From the NCBI RefSeq assembly GCF_008973825.1, contig NZ_WCHR01000039.1, forward strand, positions 1 through 62,281: 62,281 bases of DNA, written 5' to 3'. Source of the stretch: Gemmobacter serpentinus. GTDB lineage: Bacteria > Pseudomonadota > Alphaproteobacteria > Rhodobacterales > Rhodobacteraceae. The stretch's first letter is position 1; every line of letters starts with the position of its first letter. Shown one piece after another: positions 7,595 through 16,940 of the stretch. Under the pieces are notes generated by a model. The model saw only the letters and a program-made list of their open reading frames with translations. It made no database searches and was not told the origin of the DNA. The translations under genes and the position numbers were made by a program.

Positions 7595-8911
7595 ATGGCT
7601 TTTGTCCAGGATGCGCCGAAAGATAGCTTTCGGTTGGGAATGCTTATTTACGACACGCGTTACAGATCGATCACCATCCAGGTGGTGGTGCTGATCCTGT
7701 TCCTGCTGTTTCTCTCTTGGCTGGTGAACAACACCGCCCAGAACCTCGCCGCGAAGGGCCGGACATTCGATTTCGGCTTCCTGTGGATGCGTGCGGGCTA
7801 TGACATCAACCAGAGGCTGGTCGATTACACCAATGACAGCACGCATATGCGGGCGGCCTTCATCGGCCTGCTGAATACGCTGCTTGCGGCCTTTGTCGGC
7901 TGCATCATCGCCACCATTCTTGGGGTGGTGATCGGCGTGCTGCGCCTGTCGAAGAACTGGATCGTCTCGCGTCTGATGACGGTCTATGTGGAAATCTTCC
8001 GCAACGTGCCTGTCCTGCTGTGGATCCTGCTGGCCGCCACAATCCTGTCGGAAACCACACCGCAGCCACGCGACTTCCGCCAGACACCCGAGATGGAACA
8101 GGCCGGCGAAGAGCCCAAGGCCTCCATGCTGTTCGGGATCATCGCGGTCACCAATCGCGGCACCGTGATCCCGGAGCCGAAATTCTGCATCGGCAAACCG
8201 CAGGCAGAATGTGACGCCGACCCCAATGAGGGTGGTCTGGGCGTGATCGATCTGGGGATCTTCAAGGTCTCGCTGAACCTGCTGGCGCTGCTTGTGGTGT
8301 TCGGGGGATCGATCTTTGTGAACAGCCGCATCACCAAGCAGGCAAATGCCACGCAAGAGGCAACCGGCATCCGTCCGGTGACATGGTGGAAATCGCTTGC
8401 GGTGCTGATCATCCCCTCGGCCATTTTGCTTTGGGCACTTGGCCTGCATTTCGTGGTGCCGGAACTGAAGGGCTTCAACTTTGTTGGTGGCATCAGTGTG
8501 CTGCACAGCTTCACCGCCCTGACGCTGGCGCTGGCGCTGTATACCGCGGCCTTCATCGCGGAAATCGTGCGGGCTGGCATCATGGCCATCTCTCGCGGGC
8601 AGTCCGAGGCCGCCGCGGCCCTTGGCCTGCGCCCCGGCCGCACCATGAGCCTGGTGATCCTGCCGCAAGCCTTGCGAGTCATCATCCCGCCGCTGATCTC
8701 GCAATATCTCAACCTTACCAAGAACACCTCGCTCGCCATCGCCGTGTCCTACATGGACCTGCGCGGGACACTGGGCGGCATCACGCTGAACCAGACCGGC
8801 AAGGAACTGGAATGTATGCTGCTGATGATGGGGATCTATCTCACGATCAGTCTGATCATCTCTGCGCTGATGAACCTGTTCAACCGCGCCGTGAAGCTGA
8901 AGGAGCGCTGA
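7595..8911 (+). CDS. aapQ: General L-amino acid ABC transporter permease AapQ/BztB
   Basis: This 438-aa inner-membrane permease belongs to the His/Glu/Gln/Arg/opine family. It has an N-terminal transmembrane segment at about residues 30-48. The EAA-type loop contact A-A-A-A-L-G-L-R-P-G-R-T lies in the C-terminal third. A long non-conserved periplasmic loop after the M-T-V-Y-V-E-I-F-R-N-V-P helix separates the first helices from the main pore domain, typical of AapQ. I chose ATG 7595 behind an AGGGGG site; 7562 is a possible earlier start. It forms a heteromeric pore with AapM. Confidence 0.93.
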   Translation: MAFVQDAPKDSFRLGMLIYDTRYRSITIQVVVLILFLLFLSWLVNNTAQNLAAKGRTFDFGFLWMRAGYDINQRLVDYTNDSTHMRAAFIGLLNTLLAAFVGCIIATILGVVIGVLRLSKNWIVSRLMTVYVEIFRNVPVLLWILLAATILSETTPQPRDFRQTPEMEQAGEEPKASMLFGIIAVTNRGTVIPEPKFCIGKPQAECDADPNEGGLGVIDLGIFKVSLNLLALLVVFGGSIFVNSRITKQANATQEATGIRPVTWWKSLAVLIIPSAILLWALGLHFVVPELKGFNFVGGISVLHSFTALTLALALYTAAFIAEIVRAGIMAISRGQSEAAAALGLRPGRTMSLVILPQALRVIIPPLISQYLNLTKNTSLAIAVSYMDLRGTLGGITLNQTGKELECMLLMMGIYLTISLIISALMNLFNRAVKLKER

Positions 8912-8912
8912 G

Positions 8913-10220
8913 ATGACCGAATTCACCCCCTTCGTCCGCAAGGATATGCTGGAACCGCGCGACCCGCCGGGCAATCAGCAAGGCCCCATCGCCTGGGCAC
9001 GCGAGAACCTGTTCTCCGGCCCGATGAACACGGTTTTGACGCTGCTTGGCATCTTGGCCGTGGGCTGGCTTGCGCTGCATATCATCCCCTGGCTGATGCA
9101 TTCGGTCTGGAACGCCAATTCGCTCAGTGAATGCCGCGCCATCATCGCCCAGACCTGGGGCCCGGACGCGACCGGGGCCTGCTGGGCCATGGTGCGCGAA
9201 CGTTGGCACCAATATGTCTTCGGGTTCTATCCTATGGACCTGTATTGGCGCCCGACACTGGCTTTCCTGCTGATGCTGGTGGCAATTGCCCCCGTGCTCT
9301 ATCAGTCGCTGCCCCGCAAGATGATGTGGTTTACCGCACTTTACCCCTTCATCTGCTACTGGCTGCTCTGGGGCGGCACGCTCTGGGCACCGATCGTGGT
9401 GCTGGCGGGCTTTGGCCTTTTCGCGCTGGCCTTCCGGTTTGCCGCGCCCAAGCTGGGTGTGCCGGTCTCGGCCGGTCTCGGTCTGCTCGCCGCAGCGGTC
9501 TGGTGGCTTTTCGTGCAGACACCATTGTCCACGGCGCTGAACGGCATCATCCCGCTGTCGATCCGCGATGTGGACAGTGATCAGTTTGGCGGCTTCCTTC
9601 TGTCCATCGTGATCGGGATCACCGCCATTTCGGCCTCGCTGCCAATGGGGATCCTGCTGGCGCTTGGCCGGAAATCCGACATGCTGCTGGTCAAGTCGCT
9701 GTCGGTGATGTTCATCGAGTTCATCCGCGGCGTGCCGCTGATCACGCTGCTGTTCACCGCATCGCTCCTGCTGCAATATTTCCTGCCACCGGGATCGAAC
9801 TTTGACATCATCCTGCGCGTCATCATCCTGGTGACCCTGTTCGCTGCGGCCTATATCGCCGAAGTGATCCGGGGCGGTCTTGCGGCGCTGCCGCGTGGCC
9901 AATACGAGGCCGCCGATGCGCTTGGTCTGGATTACTGGCAGGCCCAGCGGCTGATCATCATGCCGCAGGCCCTGAAGATCTCGATCCCCGGCATCGTCTC
10001 CAGTTTCATCGGTCTGTTCAAGGACACGACGCTGGTGGCCTTTGTCGGGCTGATGGATCCGCTCAAGGGCATCACCGCCGTGGTGCGCGCCGACATCAAC
10101 TGGAAGGGCATCTACTGGGAGCCCTACATTTTCGCCGGCACCATCTTCTTTCTCATCTGCTTCGGCATGTCGCGCTACTCCATGTGGCTCGAACGCAAGC
10201 TGAAGACCGATCACCGTTAA
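8913..10220 (+). CDS. aapM: General L-amino acid ABC transporter permease AapM/BztC
   Basis: This 435-aa second permease subunit starts one base after the aapQ stop. Several hydrophobic helices in the first 220 residues precede the standard permease domain, which contains F-I-E-F-I-R-G-V-P-L-I-T-L and the EAA loop E-A-A-D-A-L-G-L-D-Y-W-Q-A-Q. It pairs with AapQ and with AapP at the cytoplasmic face. The long N-terminal membrane part is normal for AapM/BztC. Confidence 0.93.
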   Translation: MTEFTPFVRKDMLEPRDPPGNQQGPIAWARENLFSGPMNTVLTLLGILAVGWLALHIIPWLMHSVWNANSLSECRAIIAQTWGPDATGACWAMVRERWHQYVFGFYPMDLYWRPTLAFLLMLVAIAPVLYQSLPRKMMWFTALYPFICYWLLWGGTLWAPIVVLAGFGLFALAFRFAAPKLGVPVSAGLGLLAAAVWWLFVQTPLSTALNGIIPLSIRDVDSDQFGGFLLSIVIGITAISASLPMGILLALGRKSDMLLVKSLSVMFIEFIRGVPLITLLFTASLLLQYFLPPGSNFDIILRVIILVTLFAAAYIAEVIRGGLAALPRGQYEAADALGLDYWQAQRLIIMPQALKISIPGIVSSFIGLFKDTTLVAFVGLMDPLKGITAVVRADINWKGIYWEPYIFAGTIFFLICFGMSRYSMWLERKLKTDHR

Positions 10221-10232
10221 GGAGCCGCAACC

Positions 10233-11012
10233 ATGGCTGAACAAGCAATCGACCTGAGCAAGATGACCATCTCGGACGAGGTCGCCGTCCAGATCAGCAA
10301 CATGAACAAATGGTATGGCCAGTTTCATGTCCTGCGCGATGTCAACATGACGGTTCATAAGGGCGAGCGGATCGTGATCTGCGGCCCTTCCGGCTCGGGC
10401 AAATCGACGCTGATCCGCTGCATCAACCGGCTGGAAGAACACCAGTCGGGCCAGATCGTGGTGGACGGGACGGAACTGACCAACGACCTGAAGAACATCG
10501 ACAAGGTGCGCTCCGAGGTTGGGATGGTGTTCCAGCACTTCAACCTGTTTCCGCATCTGACGATTCTGGAAAACTGCACGCTGGCGCCGATCTGGGTCCG
10601 CAAGATCCCGAAACGCGAGGCCGAAGAAACGGCGATGCACTTCTTGTCCAAGGTGAAGATCCCCGATCAGGCCCATAAATATCCCGGGCAGTTGTCGGGC
10701 GGACAACAGCAGCGCGTGGCCATCGCGCGTTCGCTTTGTATGCGCCCGCGCATCATGCTGTTCGACGAGCCGACCTCGGCACTGGATCCCGAGATGATCA
10801 AGGAGGTGCTCGACACCATGATCTCGCTCGCGGAAGAAGGCATGACCATGCTCTGCGTGACCCATGAGATGGGCTTTGCCCAGGCGGTGGCAAACCGGGT
10901 GATCTTCATGGACAAGGGCCAGATCGTGGAACAGAACTCGCCGCGCGAATTCTTCAACAATCCGCAATCGGAACGCACCAAACTGTTCCTGAGCCAGATC
11001 CTCGGGCACTGA
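10233..11012 (+). CDS. aapP: General L-amino acid ABC transporter ATP-binding protein AapP/BztD
   Basis: This 259-aa ATPase powers the Aap/Bzt transporter. Walker [10 protein letters not shown] is at residues 51-59, the signature LSGGQQQR and Walker B I-M-L-F-D-E-P-T follow, and the switch histidine lies in C-V-T-H-E-M. An N-terminal extension of about 18 residues precedes the ABC core. Start 10233 has a GGAG site just upstream. It is the last gene of the operon; a strong hairpin follows. Confidence 0.95.
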   Translation: MAEQAIDLSKMTISDEVAVQISNMNKWYGQFHVLRDVNMTVHKGERIVICGPSGSGKSTLIRCINRLEEHQSGQIVVDGTELTNDLKNIDKVRSEVGMVFQHFNLFPHLTILENCTLAPIWVRKIPKREAEETAMHFLSKVKIPDQAHKYPGQLSGGQQQRVAIARSLCMRPRIMLFDEPTSALDPEMIKEVLDTMISLAEEGMTMLCVTHEMGFAQAVANRVIFMDKGQIVEQNSPREFFNNPQSERTKLFLSQILGH

Positions 11013-11066
11013 ACGGGCACCGGGTCGCGATTTTTCGACGAAAAATCGCCCCCCTTTCCAAAATCA

Positions 11067-11093
11067 AAAGGCACCCCGCGGGGTGCCTTTTTT
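11067..11093 (+). terminator. Rho-independent terminator after aapP
   Basis: The inverted repeat AAAAGGCACCCC / GGGGTGCCTTTT ends in a run of six T. It sits 55 bp after the aapP stop and faces the convergent sixA gene, so it can serve both strands. A second AT-rich hairpin (GCGATTTTTCG / CGAAAAATCGC) lies at 11027-11049. Confidence 0.9.
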
Positions 11094-11125
11094 CATTGTC
11101 ATGACAGTCACTTCAGCCGCGTATC

Positions 11126-11632
11126 TCAGGCAATCAACTCACGCGGCACAATGAAATCGTCTGCACTGCCCATTGCCCAATTCACCTCTGCCCAGCTGTC
11201 GACTGCGAATTCGCAAACCAATGTGGCCCCTGTCGGAAAGCGTTGGAATTCCGCATTCAACGGTGCCCGCGCGACGATCCGCTGCGCAAATTCCGCAATG
11301 CCCGGATTATGTCCGACCATCATGACCACACCGGCCGAGGCATGACGCAGGACCGCCAGCATCACATCGGCACTGGCGTGATAAAGGGTGGGCTTCAGAT
11401 CCAGCACCGGCTTGGCCGGGAGTTGCCCGGCAATCATGCTCCAGGTTTCCCAGGTGCGCTGCGCGTCCGAGCACAGCACCTGTTCCGGCAGGTAACCGCG
11501 CGAAACCAGCCAATTGCCCAGATCGGTCGCCGCCGCCTTGCCGCGCTCGTTCAGCGGGCGATCATGGTCGCTCATCAGCGGGTCGTCCCAGCTGGATTTG
11601 GCGTGGCGGGTCAGGATCAGCCGAAGGGTCAT
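11126..11632 (-). CDS. sixA: SixA-type histidine phosphatase
   Basis: This 168-aa member of the histidine phosphatase (phosphoglycerate mutase-like) superfamily has the catalytic L-T-R-H-A-K-S-S-W-D motif near residue 10 and the second histidine in M-V-G-H-N-P-G. SixA enzymes remove phosphate from phosphohistidine in Hpt or PTS proteins; the target here is unknown. The start is at the canonical M-T-L-R-L-I-L-T-R-H-A. The ribosome binding site is weak, and the gene begins 71 bp inside the upstream ferredoxin-like gene, which suggests translational coupling. Confidence 0.88.
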   Translation of the reverse strand: MTLRLILTRHAKSSWDDPLMSDHDRPLNERGKAAATDLGNWLVSRGYLPEQVLCSDAQRTWETWSMIAGQLPAKPVLDLKPTLYHASADVMLAVLRHASAGVVMMVGHNPGIAEFAQRIVARAPLNAEFQRFPTGATLVCEFAVDSWAEVNWAMGSADDFIVPRELIA

Positions 11633-12335
11633 TTTGAAACTGTCTCATATGATATGCCGATTGTGCGTCCAGTCTGGCATAGGATTGCGACAAGGGGCAA
11701 GCGCGCCGAACAGCGCAGCCCTGCGCGAGACAGCCTTGCGGAACACTGGCCTGTGTAGGACTGGCCAGTGCGGGACGGGCCTGTGCGGGACGGGCCTCCC
11801 CCGCCCCGCTTGCCAGATGCGCGCGACAGCGCGGCAGGTCGTAGCCCTGCCCTGTCAGCGCCCCGACCGGGCAGGCATTGCGGCAGGGTTGCAGGCAGGC
11901 CTCGCATGGAACCGGCTGCGGCGGAGGCAGATCCACCCTCTGCTGCAGCGCCAAGGCACCCCGGCATGAGAACCACAGGCCCTGCTCCGCATGGACCGTC
12001 AACTGCACCGGACTGACCCTTGCCCGCCCGCTGCGCAACGCCCATTGGGCAAAAGGATGATGCGGCGGTCCGCCAAAGGGAAACAGCGCCTTGCCGCGCA
12101 AATCACAGGCGATGCGCCCGATCACCCGGCGCGACCAGCGATCCAGTGGATCGGGCCTGCCGTCCTGCCATTCGGGGCTGCCGGTGGCATGCGGCCAGAA
12201 ACCCGGCTCGGCCGGGCCGATCAGCAACAGGCTGCGGGTGCCGTGCGGCAGGCCGGGATCGCCTTCGGCATGAAACCCGCCCAGGAGTTCCAGCCGATGC
12301 GCGGCAAGCCGGGCGGCGATCTCTGCCCCGGTCAA
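11562..12335 (-). CDS. Ferredoxin-like iron-sulfur protein
   Basis: This 257-aa protein carries an iron-sulfur cluster motif, C-E-A-C-L-Q-P-C-R-N-A-C-P, near residue 143. Further cysteines lie in the C-terminal half (Q-G-C-A-V-R-R-A-C-P), suggesting a 4Fe-4S dicluster. It looks like the ferredoxin-type proteins often found beside argB in Rhodobacteraceae; its redox partner is unknown. Two oddities: a 15-bp tandem repeat encodes an Ala/Pro-rich linker between the cysteine groups, and its C-terminus runs 71 bp into sixA in another frame, adding a polar tail after the likely family end at about H-M-R-Q-F. Confidence 0.8.
   Translation of the reverse strand: MTGAEIAARLAAHRLELLGGFHAEGDPGLPHGTRSLLLIGPAEPGFWPHATGSPEWQDGRPDPLDRWSRRVIGRIACDLRGKALFPFGGPPHHPFAQWALRSGRARVSPVQLTVHAEQGLWFSCRGALALQQRVDLPPPQPVPCEACLQPCRNACPVGALTGQGYDLPRCRAHLASGAGEARPAQARPALASPTQASVPQGCLAQGCAVRRACPLSQSYARLDAQSAYHMRQFQNDPSADPDPPRQIQLGRPADERP
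11746..11790. repeat. 15-bp minisatellite inside the ferredoxin-like gene
   Basis: Three 15-bp units at 11746-11760, 11761-11775 and 11776-11790 share the pattern CNGGCC(T/A)GTGNGGGA, with part of a fourth after them. The unit length is a multiple of three, so copy-number change would add or remove five residues (units such as ARPAQ and ARPAL) without frameshift. Confidence 0.75.
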
Positions 12336-12341
12336 CCCGCC

Positions 12342-13238
12342 TCAGCGCCGGATGCGCGGCTTCACCCGCGGCTCGGTGGAGCGGATCTGCGACCCTGCGC
12401 CATGGTCGGTGAACAGTTCCAGCAGAACCGCATTGGGCAAGCGCCCGTCAAGAATGGTGACCGCCCGCACGCCCTCGGCCAAGGCAGCCAGCGCGGTTTC
12501 GGTCTTGGGGATCATGCCCCCCGCGATCACGCCAGCATCGGTCATCTGGCGGATTTCCTCGGGCGTGATCTGCGTCATCACCTCGCCCGCCGCATTCTTC
12601 ACCCCGGAAACATCGGTCAGCAGCAGCAATCGGTCGGCCTGCAATGCCCCGGCAATCGCCCCTGCGGCAGTGTCGCCGTTCACGTTGAAGGTCTCGTTAT
12701 CCGCAACGCCGGTGGCAACCGGGGCCACGACCGGAATGATCCCAGCATTGTAAAGATCGCGCAGCACCTGCACGTTCATCTCCACCGGGCGGCCCACAAA
12801 GCCCAGTTCGGGATCATCGGCCTCGCAGACCATCAGGTCGTCATCCTTGCCGGAAATGCCGACCGCGCGCCCGCCCTGATCGTTGATCGCCTGCACGATC
12901 CGCTTGTTCACCAGACCCGAAAGGATCATCTCCACCACCTCGACGGTGGCCTTGTCGGTCACGCGCTTGCCGCGCACGAACTCGGATTTGATGCCCAGCT
13001 TGGACAGCATCTCGTTGATCATCGGCCCGCCGCCATGCACCACGACCGGGTTCACGCCGACCTGGCGCATCAACACGATGTCGCGGGCGAATTCTGCCAT
13101 GGCAGCGTCATCGCCCATGGCGTTGCCGCCGAATTTCACCACGACCACCGCACCGGAATAGCGCTGAAGATGCGGCAACGCCTCCGAAAGAGTGCGGGCG
13201 GTTTGAGCGGGGTCCTGCATACTGGCCTGCTTTTTCAT
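12342..13238 (-). CDS. argB: Acetylglutamate kinase
   Basis: This 298-aa enzyme phosphorylates N-acetyl-L-glutamate, the second step of arginine synthesis. The nucleotide-binding [11 protein letters not shown] lies at about residues 31-41, V-V-V-H-G-G-G-P binds acetylglutamate, and T-D-V-S-G-V plus the late G-G-M-I-P-K-T-E block complete the amino acid kinase fold. The chosen ATG at 13236-13238 has GAGGA upstream; M-Q-D-P at 13220 is an alternative. The ferredoxin-like gene follows after 6 bp, so they are probably cotranscribed. Confidence 0.96.
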   Translation of the reverse strand: MKKQASMQDPAQTARTLSEALPHLQRYSGAVVVVKFGGNAMGDDAAMAEFARDIVLMRQVGVNPVVVHGGGPMINEMLSKLGIKSEFVRGKRVTDKATVEVVEMILSGLVNKRIVQAINDQGGRAVGISGKDDDLMVCEADDPELGFVGRPVEMNVQVLRDLYNAGIIPVVAPVATGVADNETFNVNGDTAAGAIAGALQADRLLLLTDVSGVKNAAGEVMTQITPEEIRQMTDAGVIAGGMIPKTETALAALAEGVRAVTILDGRLPNAVLLELFTDHGAGSQIRSTEPRVKPRIRR

Positions 13239-13343
13239 GAACGGTCCTCGGTTTGCGCGAACTTGGTAGCCCCTTTGGCGCGCGCTGCCAACTTGCAAAT
13301 CGCCAGCGGCTGGCACAGGCTGGCGCCAAACGGAGGGGCAGAA

Positions 13344-14075
13344 ATGGCTGAGCAGAAGGTGATGGTGTTGACGGGGGCCAGCCGGGGGATCGGCCACGCC
13401 ACCGTCAAGCGTTTCGGGGCCGAGGGTTGGCGGGTGCTGACCTGTTCGCGTCAGGCCTTTGATCCACGCTGCCCCTGGCCCGGCGGCGAGGAAAACCATA
13501 TCCAGATCGACCTTGCCAGCCCCGATGCCACCATCGCGGCCATCGCCATGATCAAGGAAAAGATCGGCGGCAAGCTTCATGCGCTGGTGAACAATGCGGG
13601 GATCAGCCCCAAAGCACCCGATGGGGGGCGCCTGAACAGCCTGCAGACAGATCTGCGCACCTGGGGCCAGGTGTTTCACGTCAATTTCTTTTCCTCCATC
13701 GTGCTGGCGCGCGGCCTGCAGGATGAACTTTCTGCCGCGCGCGGAACGGTGGTCAATGTGACCTCCATCGCGGGCAGCAGGGTGCATCCCTTTGCCGGGG
13801 CAGCTTATGCCACCTCAAAGGCGGCATTGGCCGCGCTGACGCGAGAGATGGCGCATGATTTCGGACCGATGGGGGTGCGGGTCAATGCGATCGCGCCGGG
13901 TGAAATCGCGACCTCCATTCTGAGCCCCGGCACCGAAAAGATCGTGGAGAAGCTGCCGCTGCAGCGCCTGGGGCAGCCCAAGGAAGTGGCCGATGTGATC
14001 TGGTTCCTGTGTTCGGATCAGGCCAGCTACATCTCAGGTGCCGAGATCGAGGTGAACGGGGCGCAGCACGTCTGA
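13344..14075 (+). CDS. SDR family NAD(P)-dependent oxidoreductase
   Basis: This is a 243-aa classical short-chain dehydrogenase/reductase. The cofactor motif TGASRGIG is at residues 10-17, N-N-A-G at about 83-86, and the catalytic Ser141, Tyr155 and Lys159 are in place. The tail S-G-A-E-I-E-V-N-G is typical. A strong GGAGGGG site precedes ATG 13344. Substrate is unknown: the family covers sugars, steroids, ketoacyl groups and more, and neighbours give no metabolic hint. Confidence 0.92.
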   Translation: MAEQKVMVLTGASRGIGHATVKRFGAEGWRVLTCSRQAFDPRCPWPGGEENHIQIDLASPDATIAAIAMIKEKIGGKLHALVNNAGISPKAPDGGRLNSLQTDLRTWGQVFHVNFFSSIVLARGLQDELSAARGTVVNVTSIAGSRVHPFAGAAYATSKAALAALTREMAHDFGPMGVRVNAIAPGEIATSILSPGTEKIVEKLPLQRLGQPKEVADVIWFLCSDQASYISGAEIEVNGAQHV

Positions 14076-14102
14076 CGGCAGCGCGGCCCTGCGCGCGGCG
14101 TT

Positions 14103-14196
14103 TTGAGTATTTGGGCAAGCAGCAAAGGGCAGAGGCAAGCGCGGGTGGCCAAGCATGGGCCCCCTCTCATGCTTTGCTGCTTGCCCAAATACTCAA
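14103..14196. repeat. 25-bp perfect inverted repeat between convergent genes
   Basis: The arms at 14103-14127 and 14172-14196 are exact reverse complements (core GAGTATTTGGGCAAGCAG) separated by 44 bp. The right arm overlaps the rarA stop codon. A bidirectional terminator or a cruciform-type extragenic element are both possible. The core resembles the GAGGATATTTG cores at 25 kb and 48 kb. Confidence 0.85.
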
Positions 14197-15509
14197 TTTC
14201 CCCCGCGCCGCTTGGCGCGCAGATTGGCGAAATATTCCACTCGCTTCTTCAATTCGCGCTCAAAACCGCGCTCGGGCGGCGCGTAGAAGACCGGATGTTT
14301 CATGCCATCAGGAAAGTAATTCTGCCCCGAAAAGCCGTCTTCGGCATCATGGTCATAGGCATAGCCCGCACCATAGCCGATCTCTTTCATCAGCCGGGTC
14401 GGCGCGTTGCGGATATGCAGCGGCGGCGGCAGGCTGCCGGTTTCGCGGGCTGCCACACGCGCGGCCTTATAGGCGGTGTAGACGCCATTCGATTTCGGCG
14501 CGAGGGCCAGATAGACCACAGCATTGGCCAATGCCAGCTCGCCCTCGGGGCTGCCCAGGCGTTCATAGGTCTGCCAGCTGTCGACGCAGACCGCCTGCGC
14601 CTGCGGATCGGCAAGGCCGATATCCTCGACCGCCATGCGGGTCAGGCGGCGAGCCAGAAAGCGCGGGTCTTCGCCGCCTTCCAGCATTCTGGCGAACCAG
14701 TAAAGGGCAGCATCCGGGTCTGATCCGCGCACTGATTTGTGCAGGGCGGAGATCAGGTTGTAATGTTCTTCGCCCGATTTGTCATATTTGCTGGCGCGCC
14801 GCATCAGACGCTGGCCCAGCTGCGCCTTGGTCAAGGCATCGCCCTTATGGGCGCTGACCTGTTCGATCAGGTTCAGCAGCGCCCGGCCATCGCCATCGGC
14901 CATTTCCAGCAGGCTTTCCCGGGCTTCGGCCTTTAGCGGCAAGGCCCGACCCAGCTCTTTTTCGGCGCGCTGCGCGAGGCGCTCCAGATCGGCAAGGCTC
15001 AGGCGTTCCAGCACGATGACCTGCGCGCGCGACAGCACAGCGGCGTTCAGCTCGAAGGACGGGTTCTCGGTGGTGGCGCCGACCAGAAGGATGGTGCCAT
15101 CCTCCATATAGGGCAGAAAGCCGTCCTGCTGCGCCTTGTTGAAGCGGTGGATCTCGTCAACGAACAGAAGTGTCCCCTGACTATTGGCGCGCCGGATTTT
15201 CGCCGCCTCGAACACTTTGCGCAGGTCCGGCACGCCGGTGAAGATCGCGCTGATCTGCACGAAGGCCAGTTGCGTCTGATCGGCCAGAAGCCGCGCGATG
15301 GTGGTCTTGCCCACCCCCGGCGGCCCCCAGAGGATCAGCGAAGACAAGCTGCTCGCCGCCAGCATCGCGCCCAAAGGCCCCTCGGGGCCCAGCACATGCT
15401 CCTGTCCGATCACATCCGACAGGCTGCGCGGGCGCAGCCGATCTGCCAGCGGTCGGGGTCCGGGCGCATCCGGGGGCGGGCTTTGCGGGGTGTCGAACAG
15501 ATCGGCCAT
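14193..15509 (-). CDS. rarA: Replication-associated recombination protein A (AAA+ ATPase)
   Basis: This 438-aa clamp-loader-like ATPase (RarA/MgsA) acts at stalled replication forks. Walker A GPPGVGKT is at residues 62-69, Walker B L-L-F-V-D-E-I-H-R-F follows, and sensor 1 lies in V-G-A-T-T-E-N-P-S-F. The C-terminal tetramerisation part ends with the conserved Y-F-P-D-G-M block. Start M-A-D-L-F-D at 15509 fits the family. The stop sits inside the right arm of the 25-bp inverted repeat. DegP lies 42 bp away on the same strand. Confidence 0.95.
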   Translation of the reverse strand: MADLFDTPQSPPPDAPGPRPLADRLRPRSLSDVIGQEHVLGPEGPLGAMLAASSLSSLILWGPPGVGKTTIARLLADQTQLAFVQISAIFTGVPDLRKVFEAAKIRRANSQGTLLFVDEIHRFNKAQQDGFLPYMEDGTILLVGATTENPSFELNAAVLSRAQVIVLERLSLADLERLAQRAEKELGRALPLKAEARESLLEMADGDGRALLNLIEQVSAHKGDALTKAQLGQRLMRRASKYDKSGEEHYNLISALHKSVRGSDPDAALYWFARMLEGGEDPRFLARRLTRMAVEDIGLADPQAQAVCVDSWQTYERLGSPEGELALANAVVYLALAPKSNGVYTAYKAARVAARETGSLPPPLHIRNAPTRLMKEIGYGAGYAYDHDAEDGFSGQNYFPDGMKHPVFYAPPERGFERELKKRVEYFANLRAKRRGGN

Positions 15510-15551
15510 GATGCATTCCAGATTAACCGCGGCCCCGCGCCCTGGGAAGGG

Positions 15552-16940
15552 TCAGAGACGGAAGCGCAACATCACACGCCGGCCCTCGCGCAGCACCTCC
15601 ACCGTCCAGCGACGCTGGTTGGGCGCGCTGAGCAGCTCGGCATCCTCAGGGGTCGTGACCGCGCTGTCATTGATGGTGACCAGCACATCGCCCGGGCGCA
15701 GGCCGACGCGGGCGGCAAGCCCTTCCGCCCCGGTGACCACGACACCATCATTGACGGCGACCGGCAGGTCCATCTCGGCTGCGACCGCCGGGTTGATGCG
15801 CGAGACAGAAAGCCCGTGCAACACGCTGTCGCCGCCCAGGGTGCGGGCATCGCGCGCAGGCGTATCGGGCGGGGCGATCAGGGTCACCGTCGCGTCCAGC
15901 TCATCTCCTTCATGGAGATAATGCACGGTCACCTCTTTGCCGATGCCAAGGGAGGCCAGGCGGAACATCACCTCTTGCGGGCTATCGGTGGGCTCGCCGT
16001 CGATGGCAAGCACCACGTCCCCCACGACAAGACCGGCGGCCAGAAGCGGACTTTCGGGATGGAAATCCGACAGGACCACGCCTTCTGGGCGCGGCAGGCC
16101 CATGGCCTCGGCCATGGCGGCATCCATCGCCTGGCCCTGCACCCCGGCCCAGGGCCGCTGGAAGCGCGTCTCACCCGCCACCGCCTGATCGACGAAGTTC
16201 TGCACCAGATTGGCCGGGATCGCGAAGCCGATGCCATTGGATCCGCCGCCGCGGGTCAGGATCGCGGTGTTGATCCCGATCAGACGGCCCGCCACATCGA
16301 CCAGCGCGCCACCCGAATTGCCCGGATTGATCGCCGCATCGGTCTGGATGAAATAGCCGCGCCCCGAATCCAATGCGAGGGTAGAGCGCCCCAGCCCGGA
16401 AATGATGCCCGACGACACCGTCTGCCCCACGCCGAACGGATTGCCGATGGCCAGAACCAGCTCACCCACCTCAAGCTCGTCGGAGTTGCGCAATGGCAGG
16501 GCGGGAAGGTCAGATGCCCCCTCCAGCTGCAACACCGCCAGGTCGGAATCCTTATCCGCCAGCAGCACATGGGCGCGGTATTCACGACGATCCGACAGCT
16601 CCACCCGAATCTCGGTCGCATTGCCGACAACGTGGTAGTTCGACACCACGATCCCATCCGCCGCCACGATCACACCAGAGCCAAGCGCATTTTCGACGCG
16701 TGGCGTGCTGCGGCCCATCCCCTGAAAGAACTGCTCGAAGAACGGATCACCCGCAAAGGGGTTCTCTCGCCGCTCCACCACCACGGTGGCGTAGATATTC
16801 ACCACGGCTGGCGCGGATTGGCGCACCACCGGGGCAAAGCTCATCGACAGATCCGTCACCGATTGCGGCACGGTTTGCGCCATCAGCGGCGCGCCAAGCG
16901 CGGCAAGGACGGGAAGCACAAGCAGATAGGGGCGCAGCAT
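15552..16940 (-). CDS. degP: DegP/HtrA-type periplasmic serine endoprotease
   Basis: This 462-aa Do-family protease has a signal peptide (residues 1 to about 21). The catalytic triad is His103 (S-N-Y-H-V-V-G), Asp133 (D-S-D-L-A-V-L) and Ser209 (N-P-G-N-S-G-G-A). Two PDZ domains follow, at about residues 255-345 and 370-455. It degrades or refolds damaged envelope proteins. ATG 16938-16940 gives the signal peptide. It precedes rarA on the same strand, an adjacency seen in many Rhodobacteraceae. The long untranslated region upstream (16941-17140) should hold its promoter, which I could not identify. Confidence 0.94.
   Translation of the reverse strand: MLRPYLLVLPVLAALGAPLMAQTVPQSVTDLSMSFAPVVRQSAPAVVNIYATVVVERRENPFAGDPFFEQFFQGMGRSTPRVENALGSGVIVAADGIVVSNYHVVGNATEIRVELSDRREYRAHVLLADKDSDLAVLQLEGASDLPALPLRNSDELEVGELVLAIGNPFGVGQTVSSGIISGLGRSTLALDSGRGYFIQTDAAINPGNSGGALVDVAGRLIGINTAILTRGGGSNGIGFAIPANLVQNFVDQAVAGETRFQRPWAGVQGQAMDAAMAEAMGLPRPEGVVLSDFHPESPLLAAGLVVGDVVLAIDGEPTDSPQEVMFRLASLGIGKEVTVHYLHEGDELDATVTLIAPPDTPARDARTLGGDSVLHGLSVSRINPAVAAEMDLPVAVNDGVVVTGAEGLAARVGLRPGDVLVTINDSAVTTPEDAELLSAPNQRRWTVEVLREGRRVMLRFRL

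Noticed and set aside
8880-11009. 709-codon minus-strand frame across aapM and aapP
   Set aside because: Both plus-strand genes have full family motifs in this span; the reverse frame has none and is a GC-content artefact.
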